The notes under the pieces were generated by a model, which was given only the letters and a program-made list of their open reading frames with translations, made no database searches and was not told the origin of the DNA. The translations under genes and the position numbers were made by a program. DNA of 64,000 nt from Taenia hydatigena (taxonomy: Eukaryota > Platyhelminthes > Cestoda > Cyclophyllidea > Taeniidae). Below are positions 12,334 to 23,874 of the stretch, piece by piece. The stretch spans positions 14,358,295-14,422,294 of the forward strand of contig JADWOT020000001.1 in the NCBI GenBank assembly GCA_036345935.2. The letters are read 5' to 3'. Numbering within the stretch: position 1 is the first letter of the stretch; each line of letters starts with the position of its first letter.

Positions 12334-12696
12334 CTTCCATAAGAATAGTTATGTTTTTGCAGTCAGCATCGCTGCAAGGAATTTTGCCTGTTCTATCAAT
12401 AAGGCCAAACTCTAGTGCCCCGTTGCTTGATGCAAGCTGAGCGCCTTTGATAGAGGACGAGACAGTCATCGCGACATCCACACCTAGGAGACAGTTTCGA
12501 ACACACACCTTGTAGGGAATATTTGGCAATAGACCGTGAATGGTGCACTCTGTCTCAAACTTCGCTTTGCAATTCTTCTCCTCCGATCCTGCGATGTATG
12601 CAAATAGGAACGCTCCCCAACCAGGGCCACCTAGATCTCTCCATGATACCGTCACTGCAGTATGACCCGTAACAGTCACATTGGTGATAGTTGGAC
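12334..12696 (-). CDS. FnIII-like extracellular domain exon (intact, domain 2)
   Basis: This 363-nt, phase 1-1 exon on the minus strand lies between ACCTTTTAG and G|GTAAGA. It codes 121 residues with an FnIII-like layout: ITNVTVT, VTVSW (B-strand tryptophan), AYIAGS, a GLLPNIPYKVCV block (the L-x-P-x-x-x-Y signature of FnIII) and a linker. Six cysteines occur in a pattern shared with the sister exon: KNC, TEC, KVC-VRNC and a CSDADC pair. N-glycosylation sequons are seen at NVT and NIT. It is fully open and has the same length as the exon at 13,630. Such domains are extracellular binding or structural modules. The cysteine pattern suggests disulfides that ordinary FnIII domains lack. Related cestode families include EG95/45W-type antigens and perhaps GP50, but I cannot assign one. 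Confidence 0.8.
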
Positions 12697-13059
12697 CTAA
12701 AAGGTATGAAGTGTTTAACAGTGAAAGACCTGGTGCCTGCTTGCTTCCTGTGAACTAATGTAGAAGTGGCTCATCATGCCGAAGTATGCATCAGACTTTG
12801 AGTGCGCTGCAAGATAATTCCACCACCAACACTGTACATGCAGTGTGCACTTACCTCTTACTCCTACAAAGCGCTACCCAAAGTCCAATCAATGCTTGCT
12901 GCAGCAAAATGTGATGCAGTGACACTAAGTTGCTTTGGGAAAATGGTCGAAGCCCCAGAACACTGCCATTCACAAACCACTATGATAAATGTGCAGTGGT
13001 CGACACCACCTTATGTCACCCCTCCAATAAATGCGCGATGGATACTGCATTCCTTCTTT

Positions 13060-13500
13060 CATCCCTTCCAAACAGTTTTCAGCTTCCAATCGAATGCTTT
13101 GACTCACAAATATCTCTGGCCTATGAATACGAGTGAAAAAAAGACGCGTGTACCTTCAGTCCAGATGGATTGTACGCTAGTCTCGTTAGGCACATAAAAT
13201 GACACCAGTGTACACAGACGACCATTGCATTCTGCGTATTCGATCCCTTAAATTCACCAGCAGTGAGCAGTAGCATACAAATTACAAGCAGAATGAGAAA
13301 GTGAGGCAAAGCATGGAAAATCGCAATTGAGGAGGACAAAACCAGGACAATATTTGATGAACATATTACCATGAGGATGGATTTATGCAAAAGGGAGGCT
13401 ATAAAATGTACACATAGCCAAGCAGAAAGACTAATAAACCAAATACACCTGGTGCACAATGCATGCAGTGAGCTCACGTAAGCTTTGGCCAACTCCACTA
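13060..13500. repeat. intron block duplicated in the FnIII array
   Basis: Non-coding block with diverged copies near 23,460-23,780 and, more weakly, 20,400-20,830. Landmarks are a CAGTGAGCA start, an A-rich middle and a GTGCGCTCAC/GTGAGCTCAC-type motif before the next FnIII exon copy. The long open frame 13,121-13,498 on the minus strand is an accident of this block. Confidence 0.5.
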
Positions 13501-13629
13501 CTTCATATTTCGTCCCACTTTTAATACAAAATCACTCATGTCTTCAATCGATGCTACAAAGACGGTGCATTATTACTGCCTAATCATAGATATGCTTCGT
13601 AAGCAGGGCAACGAGTCAATATTTCTCAC

Positions 13630-13992
13630 CTCTCATCGGAATGGTTGTGTTATCGCAGGTGGCATTGCTGCATGTGTATTTGCTTGCATTGAAGATATTG
13701 GCGATCTCGAGGACATTGCTTGACACGAGTTGTGCGCCTTCGATGGAAGAGGATGCAGCTTCCACGATCGCAGTTTCTCGGTGGCAGTTCCGAACACAAA
13801 CTTCATAGGGAACAAGTGGTGCGAGACTGCAAATCACGCACTGATTTTCCTTGTTAGACTTGCAGTATTTGCGCTTCTCCATCCCTACGATGTATGCTAC
13901 AAACTCATTTGCTGGATCCTGGTCACCCGTTATCTTCCATTTCACCAACAGCTCGAAAGTACGCATCGGAAGAAATGTGATGTTGGTTGGAG
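13630..13992 (-). CDS. FnIII-like extracellular domain exon (intact, domain 1)
   Basis: This 363-nt, phase 1-1 exon on the minus strand has a TTCTTCTAG acceptor and a G|GTGAGA donor. It codes 121 residues that parallel the exon at 12,334: PTNITFL, LLVKW, FVAYIVG, APLVPYEVCVRNC, SSSIEGAQLVSSN and a CSNATC pair before IPMRG. Six shared cysteines are present plus one extra (VIC). There are four N-glycosylation sequons (NIT, NAS, NAT, NTT). Joined to the signal exon the mature protein would start near EAPTNITF. The many silent and conservative differences from its sister indicate an old duplication. It is the domain nearest the N-terminus in the proposed model. Confidence 0.8.
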
Positions 13993-14389
13993 CTAGAAGA
14001 AATGCAATAAATGATAGCCAAATAACTGTAACCTGTTTAATCCAAGTAAACTACCACTCCACTATGCACCAGACATACATTGCAACGAATTCGCACATTA
14101 CTCTCGCTTCAATATTCTGCAATTGCCTTTGAATACCATCTGCATCCTCATTCGCCCTATTAATGATTCTTGTCAGTTTCTGTGCTGAAGGCGGATGCCC
14201 ACCTCGGAACAAAAGCACGTGCGTTAGTCCGTCCTCAACTGTTAACTTACATCTGCGTTTGTGTTTGTATGGCTAAATCACATTACTCACACCTACTCCT
14301 TTTCCATTTTAACAGGCGCTGAGTTGCCCTTTCGCAGTGCATACTGTTAGGACTAAGAGGTTGCGGCATGTGACGCCCTTGCAAAAGAA

Positions 14390-14760
14390 ACAACGTTAGG
14401 GCCGTCCAGTTATGGGTGAAGTTCAAAGCTATGGCCAAAGCCACACTTGTCATGCCAAATGAAATGCCGATCTACTGACTTGGATAGGGCCGTGCCGTAA
14501 GGCAATTCGACTATTTAGCTGCGTGCTGAATCGGTCGCGACACATTCTATTCCTTCCACGTATAAGCTATTCGTCCCAACCCTATTCTATTATGTTCCCG
14601 TCTACTTGGTATTGTCCCCAGTCCCAGACGTCTGACACGCGCAACTCACGAAGATGAAAAGATCCAATTCATCATGCCACTCTACCACAATTACACGACA
14701 TGTGCATATTTGATCTACTAACCTAATTACTGTTCAGTGTTTAGTCGACTACTTACACTG
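14390..14760. repeat. intron repeat accompanying the FnIII units (copy)
   Basis: Direct copy of 11,100-11,450 at moderate identity, placed about 3.3 kb away. The spacing is larger than the offset between the two intact FnIII exons (1.3 kb), so units are not all the same length or have been rearranged. Confidence 0.55.
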
Positions 14761-14839
14761 GCGAAAACATTGTCAAGGATTATGTTTGTAAACAGCAGCT
14801 GTAGACAGCATTTCTTACGATAGACAGAGGCGTACGTGT

Positions 14840-17690
14840 TCAAAGCATTGTGTGCTCTTGCTCCCTGTGGATCCATTGATTGGGAGTGGAGCAAACATTT
14901 TGACATTTTACAAAAGCAAAAGCTGTTATTGTTGGTAGAGTAATGATTAAATTACGATGGCACAAACCTGGTGGAATTGTTGTACGGATGCGCCTGCAAA
15001 GTAGAAAGTGATTAATGTAATTATGTGAATGATCTTTGGCAGGTTTCTCATTGGCCAAATTCAGTTTTATAACTATTCTTAGGCAAATATTTTGAACAAA
15101 ATGTGGCACACTGTCTACAGCTTGCGAGATAAATAGCACGCACTTTAAAAAAGGAATCATTAGGAATGATTTCTAACTGAATGGAGAAAGCAACAAAACG
15201 CTGTGTCCAATAATCTAGCTAGACGATTCTGCCTTTAAAAATGTGTTGGCACTAAGATGGCCCTTTATCTACGGAATATACAACGATAGCACCTCCATTA
15301 GTACGCGGAGTATACCGGCAGGCTGGCCAACCCACTGCGTTCAGTTAAATGTCTTCCACTTAGAGGAGAACTGGAAGCCAAAAGGACATAGTCTTCTGCA
15401 TGACCTTACCACACCAACGTTTTCATCACTATTTCTTCACAAAGTGCAAATATCAGAGGTGGTGCTTCACGGCTCTCATGGCACTTGACCAAGGGCCTGC
15501 TATAGTGAATCTTTTTGAAGCGGAAGGGATTACCGGCTTGGATGTGCTTGCACCTGTTGCTGCCAAATGTAGAGCCAACGGAATGTCTGCTTACGCATTA
15601 GTCATCCCAAAGCTTTTCCACCCACCCTACTAACTATTTCACTCACTTATTAGGATGAATGTTTAGGTTATGCTAACCGTCTGCCAACTTCATGTTGAGG
15701 TAACGCTACCTCTGGTGGGCACGGCTTCCAATGCCACAATTAATATGAATCCGCTTGAGCGGGAATGTGATTCGCGTTGTGAAGCGTTTGGACTGAGAAG
15801 AATACTAATTTCAAATGCGTACAACAAGATATTTAAACTTAGTCCTCCTTATCATTGCAAATTATTAATAACTTGAAGTCCTCGTCTTAAAGTTTAGCTC
15901 ATTTTACAGGTCACAGGCGAGTGAATGGGATAACCAAATGCCGTAAAATGCAATTGTATATTTAACGAAGGGTTAGTTTTGGGTTACTTACACGGGAAAT
16001 CGTCATCTTACACCAATTACCATCGGTTGATAATTAGAGGCATAATGGAAAGGGAGACAAAGTAGCGTCTACCTCTCCTATTTATTAAGTGATTGCCAAG
16101 GGCAGTTGGGAGATGCTCCATTCATAACTGTAGCCAACGAATGTTTCTATTTTCGCCAATGATTTACGTTATACCAAAGACTCAATCCCTCAATGATTCT
16201 CCACAAGTGGCTGACCACTTGAAATGATGTGAAAGTGGTTGACTGTTATTCATGTTTCATTCACAGCGAATTAATCGCAATGAATGCTAGAATCTTATAA
16301 TAAGCTGAAGTAATCACCTTCGACGCATTCTTCCTTGACGTAGGTGCGTGAATATACATATGCGTAAGGTAGCGTCTGCATGCGTGTGTTTCCATTTCCA
16401 GATCTACTGGCCAGCCTCTGCACACAATAATAACTATCTCTAATGACGTTTCGTTTCGTGAAGTCTTTCCCTTTGTGCTGACTTTGATGTCAGGTTGTGT
16501 CGCAATCGAGTGGACATTGTTACAACTCAAAACCGGTTGCACTGCTTTAAAAACGTATGTTCTTTCAATCGCAATGTCGGATGGCCTATTGTCCATCAAC
16601 TCTTATTTTTTGTGCTGGCAATTAAATGCAGTTCGTCTCCATTGAAAAGGAAATATGAGGCATTTTTAAATAATCTGCTTGAGTCACTGTAATTGACTTT
16701 ATTCACTGTTGGTTGCTTACATTTTTCCTCACGATATTTTTAGGCATATTGGGTAGAATGCTGATTATCAACTGAGGAGGATAGTTCTTGCTTACGCTTA
16801 GAGAATGACGGCCATGCGTGACATCAGACTCTGCCTTAAATCGCTACACAGTTGCGTTTATGAAATGCAAACTTTCGAAGTGAATGGCGGTGAGGTTAAA
16901 ACTCAGCATAAGCGTAAAGGTTTTCATGTGCAAAGCTCGATTAAAAGTAAATTAGGTTTTTAGCAATTAAAAGACGTATCAGAGGAAAATGTTGCTGAAA
17001 ATACGTAGCGTTTCCAGTGCTCTTTGGAAGCGGAGTAGAGCCTAGGAAGAACAAGGTTCCAGTGCAATAATGCTTCAAAACCACCAATGTAAAGTAAATT
17101 AGAAAGGGGAAATACAAAAGAAGGGTCTGCAGAAACGGCACTAAACAGAATCATGCAAGGGCGCTTGACTCTGAGGTCCCCAGTGGTGTCATAACAAGGG
17201 CAACGCAAAAGCAACATGAAGTAAGCCGAAACAAAACTCATTTTGTATGAGAGAGAAATCAAATACCCCTATCCATATTCCGCTTAGGTAATGGCAAGGA
17301 TATTCAAATTGAGGTTTCAACAATTTGTTAACATCTGTCTTAAGTATATTTGAATGTGAGTAGCACTTGGCACAACCACTCTGACTAATTCACCAATGCT
17401 TCTTCGCCTGTAGCGAGATTTATTATTCATAGTAGGAGCCATAATATAATTTCCGTATGCTTTCATCAGTGCAAAGAATATTAGATTGCAGTTAGCAAAA
17501 TGGGTAATGGGAATCCTGTCACGGCAGTAGAGTGATTCTATTCAAATTAAGGTAAAACGTCTTGCTGCAAGTGCAGTAAACTGTAATTGAATTGCTGGAA
17601 AAAAGACCATGGTTCCCTAAATAACAGTACAAAGTGTGGTTTTTTAAACCATGGTCGAATCAGACTTATACGAATGCTACAAAATGAAAA
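14840..17690. other. first intron of the FnIII gene
   Basis: About 3.7 kb separates the signal exon from the first FnIII exon. A 26-nt block near 14,968-14,993 has an acceptor (TTTGCAG on the minus strand) and begins GCGCATC, like the start of the exon at 12,133, but its frame soon stops. No other FnIII-like sequence was seen here. Open frames of up to 112 codons show no motif. Confidence 0.45.
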
Positions 17691-17700
17691 GATGATTTAC

Positions 17701-17776
17701 CTTCAACTTGGCATGAACATTTGTTAACCAACGCTGTTAAGGAAAGGAGAATTACACCCCAAACGCACGCACCCAT
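17701..17776 (-). CDS. signal-peptide exon, start of the FnIII membrane protein
   Basis: On the minus strand ATG opens a 25-codon exon ending GAAG|GTAAAT in phase 1. The peptide is a textbook secretory signal: MGACVWG, then hydrophobic VILLSLTALV, then polar NKCSCQVE. The phase matches the FnIII exons, giving a secreted or membrane ectodomain. Two TATA-like boxes lie just upstream and the interval to the nearer one is only about 32 nt. With the exons at 13,630, 12,334, 9,546 and 8,550 it forms one 987-nt frame (328 residues). A short signal exon ending in phase 1 is also the arrangement known for taeniid FnIII antigens such as EG95. Confidence 0.7.
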
Positions 17777-17807
17777 CGTTAAATAGCGAAGTCACCGCCC
17801 TACCGGG

Positions 17808-17815
17808 CTTTTATA
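17808..17815 (-). promoter_or_regulatory. TATA box of the FnIII gene
   Basis: The minus strand reads TATAAAAG about 32 nt upstream of the ATG. A second TTATAAAAG-type element lies at 17,870-17,878, and an inverted CCAAT with neighbouring AT-rich sequence sits between them. If the proximal box is used, transcription would begin only a few bases before the ATG, giving a very short leader. Confidence 0.55.
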
Positions 17816-17899
17816 GAAGAACTCGACCTTCACCAAGGTTAAATCTTATAATCCAATCAATAAAACAAATCTTTTATAACGTAAGCTGTATTAATCATT

Positions 17900-19160
17900 G
17901 CTAGAGACAAAATACAAAACAAAGTGCCTAATTACTGGCTGCACTTTGAACACAATGAAACTCACTTGAATCTTTGAACGTCACCAAAATGTGGCTAAAT
18001 GCTAAAAAGGTGCCTTCTTTATTGCATAATGTAGATTATGGATTTTATAACATCTTCATAGATACAGCGCATCCATCTTAACACGTTGAGCTTTTTCTCA
18101 TGCTCTTCATCACGTCAAGCTTCTGTGTCAATCATCACAGCATAATAATCGGTCTTTTGACGGTCATCGACAGATAATGACATTAATCACCCTAGATACC
18201 TGTGAGAGGCAACACTTAACACTAAGGTTGGTGATGCACACTTAAAAATTCTACTGCAGTAGTTTTTGCTTCATTTGTGAACTATATCGAAGTAGTGAGT
18301 AGGAATGTACAGAATCCACCTGCAAAACCGAGAATAGAACTAGGTGGCGAAATTAAGGGCTGAAGTATTATGAGTCGACAGGCTGCGCTTTACCTGCGGT
18401 CTACAAGGCTTCCGTTTCGTCAATTACAATTTCATCACTTCCACTCGTGCACTTTCTAAGCAGACGAATATTGCTGTCATGAGGGTCGATTTGTTGCTTG
18501 AGATGGTGGCAAATGCATGTATCATTATGGGAGAAATTTTAACCAAACAACTTCATTCTACCGCCTTTCTTTCCTTTCCACAAAGAAAGGACACTCTTTT
18601 GAAAAGTCTCGCCTGCTTCCTTAAGTACTAATCCGGCCAAGCAGATTCGATTTGCCGAGTGCTACCAAAATCTACAACGTCTGGATGGCTACTCAAGCAA
18701 TGTATTACAATTGTGGCCCACTTGGTAGAAAAGGCTGTTTCTGTGCGACCTAGCAAGTAGTAGAGTTGAGTACGATGCTTCAAAAGTAGATAGAGACCAC
18801 AATTTTAGCGCGGTCTCTATCACTCTTCTTATTCTACCGCTGCTCACCTACCTACCTATTCAACATGCAGTTTCCGCCCGACCATTAGAGACTAGTAGAG
18901 AGAATCGTTAAGTGTATTTCTAGCTCTTCTGATGCCGAACTTCTTAGAATAAGCCAAGCTTGCTTGAGATCATAGTAAAATGACTACCAAGCGGAACAAA
19001 TAGTCATATGAATCACCAACTGCAGTTCTTCCCGCGCCATGTCCAACCTGCCCTTGAAGTGCGCCATCTTAATACCTTGCGAGTTAGCGTCTTCTTCTGC
19101 AAAATAACATAACACAACACGCATCGGTGTCTAGTATGCCTATTACTGCTCATATTGTGT
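17900..19160. other. intergenic stretch upstream of the FnIII gene
   Basis: AT-rich DNA with no open frame, repeat or splice arrangement worth reporting. Confidence 0.4.
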
Positions 19161-19166
19161 CCACTT

Positions 19167-19385
19167 TCAGGCTAGAATGTAAAGCATGCTCGCGTTCAAA
19201 AGCAAGCGACGATAACCAAAGCTTTCTCTACACGAAGACTCAAACTTGTAAATGTAATCAAAAGACTTCAGGTAAAATCGAAAACGATTGATGCCTGGCC
19301 ACTTAGTATCACAACATTTGAGGAGGTGAATATTTCCATTGAGATCGCAGTGGTCTCCGTCACAACTCATAGCAGTCACTCTAGT
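19167..19385 (-). CDS. candidate cysteine-rich terminal exon, unknown
   Basis: On the minus strand an acceptor GGTTGTCAG is followed in phase 0 by 72 open codons and TGA. The peptide reads TRVTAMSCDGDHCDL, then LLKCCDTKWPGINRF, then SSCRESFGYRRLLLN. It holds five cysteines in about 45 residues and is polar and protein-like. I do not recognise a family. The same frame stays open upstream of the acceptor (to 19,493), so this could simply be a chance 108-codon frame. No paralogue was seen in the window. Confidence 0.25.
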   Translation of the reverse strand, partial: TRVTAMSCDGDHCDLNGNIHLLKCCDTKWPGINRFRFYLKSFDYIYKFESSCRESFGYRRLLLNASMLYILA

Positions 19386-20929
19386 CTGACAACCAAAACA
19401 TAATTTGAGTTCAAGCCACGGTAGGAACCAATTTGCCTGTGGGGCACAAAGATGAGATTGAAGAAGGACTGATGCTTCAACAAATGATTTCACCCTCTAC
19501 ATCGAAGACTATCTTAGGATGCAAGTGAGGTACAAAGAGATCTTTAAGTTTTGAAGGCTTTCAAGGATTAGTTCAGGATCAAAGAAACTAAATGCAATTC
19601 ATCCTTACTTACAAGCACGAGAATATTCGTTTAATTAGTTCACTTCGTTATGTGTGAACGGATTAACCTCAAGACGAACCCACCATCAAAGATCCAATGC
19701 TATGCAAAGACGGTGCACAAACATAACAATTCGATACTCTCTGCAGCATTTCTAACCTATCTACCGACTTACGAATGAAATAGTCAATGAATACATTTGT
19801 GGAGTGTAGATGCATGCTGTTAAGCCAAATCGTGTGGGAAAATGAAGATTTGGCTTTAAAAATGGGTTTAAAAGGACAACTGTCAGGAAACCATTTAAAA
19901 TTATAGGTCAGTAACGAGGCACAATAAATGTTAAGTAAGCGACGGAATATCACAAAAGCCCAGAACACAACTACTTTATCCGACTTTTTGTTAGTAAAAT
20001 CATAGCAATGCTTTGCTCTCAGCGTAGAGGAGCAGCTAAGCAGAAGGAAAAATTACCAGAGAAGAGTAGCAAGGTCTGGTGCCTTTCAATAAAAAATACT
20101 CGAAATGGTGAACACTGATGTGACAGATAGGTCCTCACAACAACCACTTGAGGTGAAAGGATTCTCACCGCTGTCACATCAACTTCACTTCGCTTCACTG
20201 GTAAAATGAAAACAGCCAAGTTGATGGATTATGTGGTGACAGTATGCGCAGGAGAGCGCAGCAGCTTTGATCGGTAGACCAATTTATAAATTTTGGATCC
20301 TTTTAGAGAAGAATCTGCCGCTTTGTAAAGGCTTTTAACTATATTTAGGGCCTCCGATATTGTTGGGCTTGCCTCATGGGATTCTGTAAAACGCACTAAG
20401 CATTTAAGAAATTTCATCAAAGAAAGTACACACGGGGCATGTTTGATCCAATGTGTTAGCATTCGTCAGCCATGGATTGTAGAATTTACTCCTGTGCACT
20501 GTGAAACTTTCCGTGCAGCTGGCTCCAACGCTGCCACCACCATCGTAAGGTAGACTAACCGCCGTCAGGATGGAATTATGCAAAAGAAAAGTTGTAATTG
20601 TCCACACCGCTACTAACTGCATATAAGTAAAGGAAATGTCAATGTCTTCTACCCTCCTCACCAACTTCATTTCTGTGCGACCACTCAAACGATGAGACCA
20701 TTCACTTGAAAGCACCTTGAACACAATGCAAGCAATTGGTTTATACAGAATCCGGTCAAGTTTTAATGCTAACTCTGCTATGATTTCGTGCACTCCACAT
20801 CAAATACAAAATCGCACATGTAGCCAACCCACGCCCTCTATCAAGGTGCTAGTACCGAAATGACAGTACACTATTGCTGCATGTTTACTAGACACGACCC
20901 ACAGAAGGAAAGAAGTCAACATTTCCCAC

Positions 20930-21275
20930 ATTCAATGGGGATCATTACTTTCCCGGAGATAGCATCGCTGCAAGTGTATTTGTTTGTTTTGTCAACAGTG
21001 TTTACGTCAGAGAGATCACTACTTGGCACTGGTTGAGCGCCTGTGATGGAGGGTGACCAGTGACGGATGACACATTTAAACACACGCGTCGTAGGAAATG
21101 CGTGTAAAGAGGTCAGCAATGATGCATTTGGCGCCGTCTTTGTATGCGACAAACATTCCTGTTATAGCTGTGTTATTCGGTGCGTTCCATCTTACCGTCC
21201 CCTTGGTGCCAAGACGATGCTGTTTGGCGCGTAAACACATAGAAGTAAATGCAAGTATGATTCGCATCGTCCCCT
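20930..21275 (-). pseudogene. decayed FnIII-like exon copy (unit 4)
   Basis: The minus strand aligns with the intact FnIII exons: GTVRWNAP against the VSW strand, MFVAYKDGAKC, ISYDACV at the position of the VCV motif, then SPSITGAQPVPSSDL and KYTCSDA. A TAA stop follows YDACV where CGA (Arg) is expected. The remainder needs a frameshift. The CSDA-C pair has lost its second cysteine, and the donor is a weak GTGGGA. The copy is unlikely to be functional. Confidence 0.75.
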
Positions 21276-21299
21276 TTCAGCGTATGAGCAAAAATAGGA

Positions 21300-22030
21300 G
21301 CGGTTCATTGTGCTGTCGCACGTATTAGAATCTAAGTGTGCTGCGAGATCTCACATCGACAGTGCTGTCAATGATGCAGTTTTGTCCTGACATTGACTGG
21401 AATAAAGCAGATCTTCACTATGGCCTCACCTCATCTAGCATTTGTGGTCACCTTCACATGATTTGATTGCAGCTTGTGCTGACCACATACATGCATCATG
21501 AATGCAACAACACTAAGTCCGAGACTGTCGCACGCCTTCTTATCAATGGACCTAAGCACTCTGTAATCAACTATGGATGTCTTTCCATATCACCACCCAC
21601 CCCAGCACTGCTTTCATCATTGCCTGCGGCAAAGAAAACACCCACCTCACTTGATCTGGATGCCTGAACACTCCACACACATTAATCTCTCCCTAACTGT
21701 CAAACGGACCTCCATTACAGTTCGCATGATATTCTCCCATAAGCCTCAACTATTCTTTTTCCAGTTTAAACAGGAGGTACGCTGACCTTTCAAAATGCAT
21801 ACTATTTAGAAAGGGCGGTTTTTATAAGCAATTTCTTTTCAAAGTGGAAATGCTAGGTACGTCCAATTGTGAACGAGGATCCAACCTGCAGCGAAGCTAC
21901 AATGTTTGGGCCAAATGAAACGCCTAGTTTCTGTCTAGGATATAGGGTTGTAGAAATGCAGTCAAGCCACACTGCTGTGGATGCAGATTCAACTAAGATA
22001 CATTGCATTATCTCTACTTTGGGTTAATTT
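21300..22030. repeat. duplicated intron sequence of the FnIII array
   Basis: The part near 21,360-21,560 matches about 22,760-22,960 (landmarks ATGAATGCAACA-CACT, GCACG). The part 21,835-22,030 matches 11,100-11,250 and 14,390-14,550. The sequence has no coding content. Confidence 0.5.
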
Positions 22031-22381
22031 GACGACTCCACGCCACGATATTCGTTGGCAGTATGCACGGGTAGATAACACACGTGCATTGCAAGTTTAG
22101 AGAGAGTTTCACACAACATTTGCACGGTAGCCAAATAGCCACAAGAAGACGGGTGCTCAGGACGTCAAAGGATTTTGCAGCCTAAAAAACTACTTTTTCG
22201 AAGAAACAACGTCTAATGCTGCTAAATTCATCACCGATAACGATGTCCAACATCCAATGCAATAGCGCTTTCAACGAAGAGGAACACAAATCCAAGCACA
22301 AATACATGGAGCCACTGCGCTATCACTTAAATTTCACTAGACACATTTCAAACGCAGAAAGTTTAGATCAAACATTCTCAC

Positions 22382-22640
22382 CTTCCATAGAAGTGTTGTA
22401 CTACCACAGACAGCTTCGTTGCAAGTGCATTTGTCCATTTCCATGTAGGTGCCGATTTCAAAGAGTCCAAAAGTTGACGTCAGTTGAGCATCTGCGATGG
22501 AGGGAGACACAATCATCGTAGTCGCTATTTTTGGATGACAGACTCGAACATCAGTGTCGCTCGGCGCCTTCCATCCTACCCTCACATCAGTGTGAATCTT
22601 CGGATTCAAGGAGATGCTGCATGCAGCTAAAAGGCGTAAA
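22382..22640 (-). pseudogene. decayed FnIII-like exon copy (unit 5)
   Basis: On the minus strand HTDVRVGWKAPS corresponds to the tryptophan strand. It runs directly into DVRVCHPK, which belongs after the VCV motif, so roughly 30-40 residues of the domain core are deleted. SPSIADAQLTS, DKCTCNEAVC and a GTGAGA donor follow, but the last codons are out of frame with that donor. A relic of the same exon family. Confidence 0.7.
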
Positions 22641-23139
22641 AGTGATCGAGAGTTCAATCCCTATTTCCCGCTTTCCTTCACGCAATAAAAGAGGAGCCCT
22701 GCATCATGCTGTCGTATGTACAATGATCTGAGTGTGCTGCAACATTTCTGATCAGCAATGCTGCCTATACAATGCTGCATTGACACCCACTGTGACAAAA
22801 CAACACTTCACCCACGGCAATATCCCCGTCGTCATTTCTGGCTACGTTTACATCACTCGATGACTGCTTGTGTCGATCCCATTTCTGCACCATGAATGCA
22901 ACAGCACTGAGTCTGGGGCAGTTGCACGTTTTCCTACCAATAAAAAACCAAAAACTATAATCGCCACTAAACATATTACGACTGCTTGCACCATTGTCTG
23001 CAGCGAATAGGACACCCATCACACCTGCTCTGAATGCCTGCAGCGCTTGGTACAATGCACAAACAATCCACCCTCAACTGTTGAAACAGACCCCCATAGG
23101 AGTTTGTACAACAACTTTTCATTATTCTCATTTATTCTC

Positions 23140-23780
23140 TTTCACATTTAGATAGGAGGCGCGTTGTTCCCGAGACACGCCAAATACCACAAGCAGACAG
23201 TGGCACAGATGCGCAAAGTACCACATGTAGGCCACGCAATGAGGCGTGTCGAGAAAACACTTCTTCAATAGCATATCAAACCACTCAAAGGGATAATTTT
23301 CAACAATGTTTGCCATAGAAATAAATAAATCGCGAAAATTAGTACTCTTCCACTATATGTGCAAGCCCAATCTCGAAGGACGGCATGCATGCCTTGCTAG
23401 GTGCCCAAAATGCCACAACCTAACAAAAACGCAATGACTAAAAGCATCTTGCACGTTTCATCCTGTTGTTTTAGCGGCAGTGAGCAACAGCAAGCAAAAT
23501 ATAAATAAAAAACACCGATCCAAAAAGGCATGGGAAAGACACAAACCAGAAAAGCAAAAGCAGGAACGTGTTGGGTAGAAGCACCGCTATGAGGACAGAT
23601 CAACGAATACATTTCATGCTACCGATTGAACACAAAGAAAACTCATTCAAAAGCACTAAGAATACAATGCGTGCGGTGCGCTCACACAGCATTCAGCCAA
23701 GTTGCGATACCCAACACCGCTACAAATTCCTGCGTCCTGCATGCAATACAAAACCAAACACGCCTTCAATCAACGACTTT
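23140..23780. repeat. duplicated intron sequence of the FnIII array
   Basis: 23,140-23,300 matches 11,460-11,640 (shared GAGACACGCC/GAGATACGCC and AATGCCAC/AATACCAC landmarks). 23,460-23,780 matches 13,260-13,500. This confirms that unit 6 is a diverged copy of the same exon-plus-intron unit. Confidence 0.5.
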
Positions 23781-23874
23781 TAACCAAGTGCTAGAGCCAC
23801 AGAGACAGTTTATCATTACTGCACATTCACCAGTCATGTATCACACTCAAGACAAAAGTGGCAATCTATCCCAC

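Noticed and set aside
12802..13197. 131-codon plus-strand frame
   Set aside because: Lies in duplicated intron sequence between the FnIII exons, and the corresponding intron copies show no comparable plus-strand frame; treated as a chance frame.
8550..17776. Naming the FnIII gene EG95, 45W or GP50
   Set aside because: Domain architecture and exon phase are shared with taeniid antigens, but two cysteine-rich domains plus a membrane span do not let me assign a specific family from memory.
19669..19968. Minus-strand frame with DRLEMLQRV, reminiscent of the region after the reverse transcriptase of non-LTR elements
   Set aside because: No catalytic YADD-type motif or other element domain nearby; a nine-residue resemblance is not enough.
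20229..20462. 77-codon minus-strand frame with a polar, helical-looking peptide
   Set aside because: Reasonable composition but no clear splice context, motif or paralogue; could be chance.
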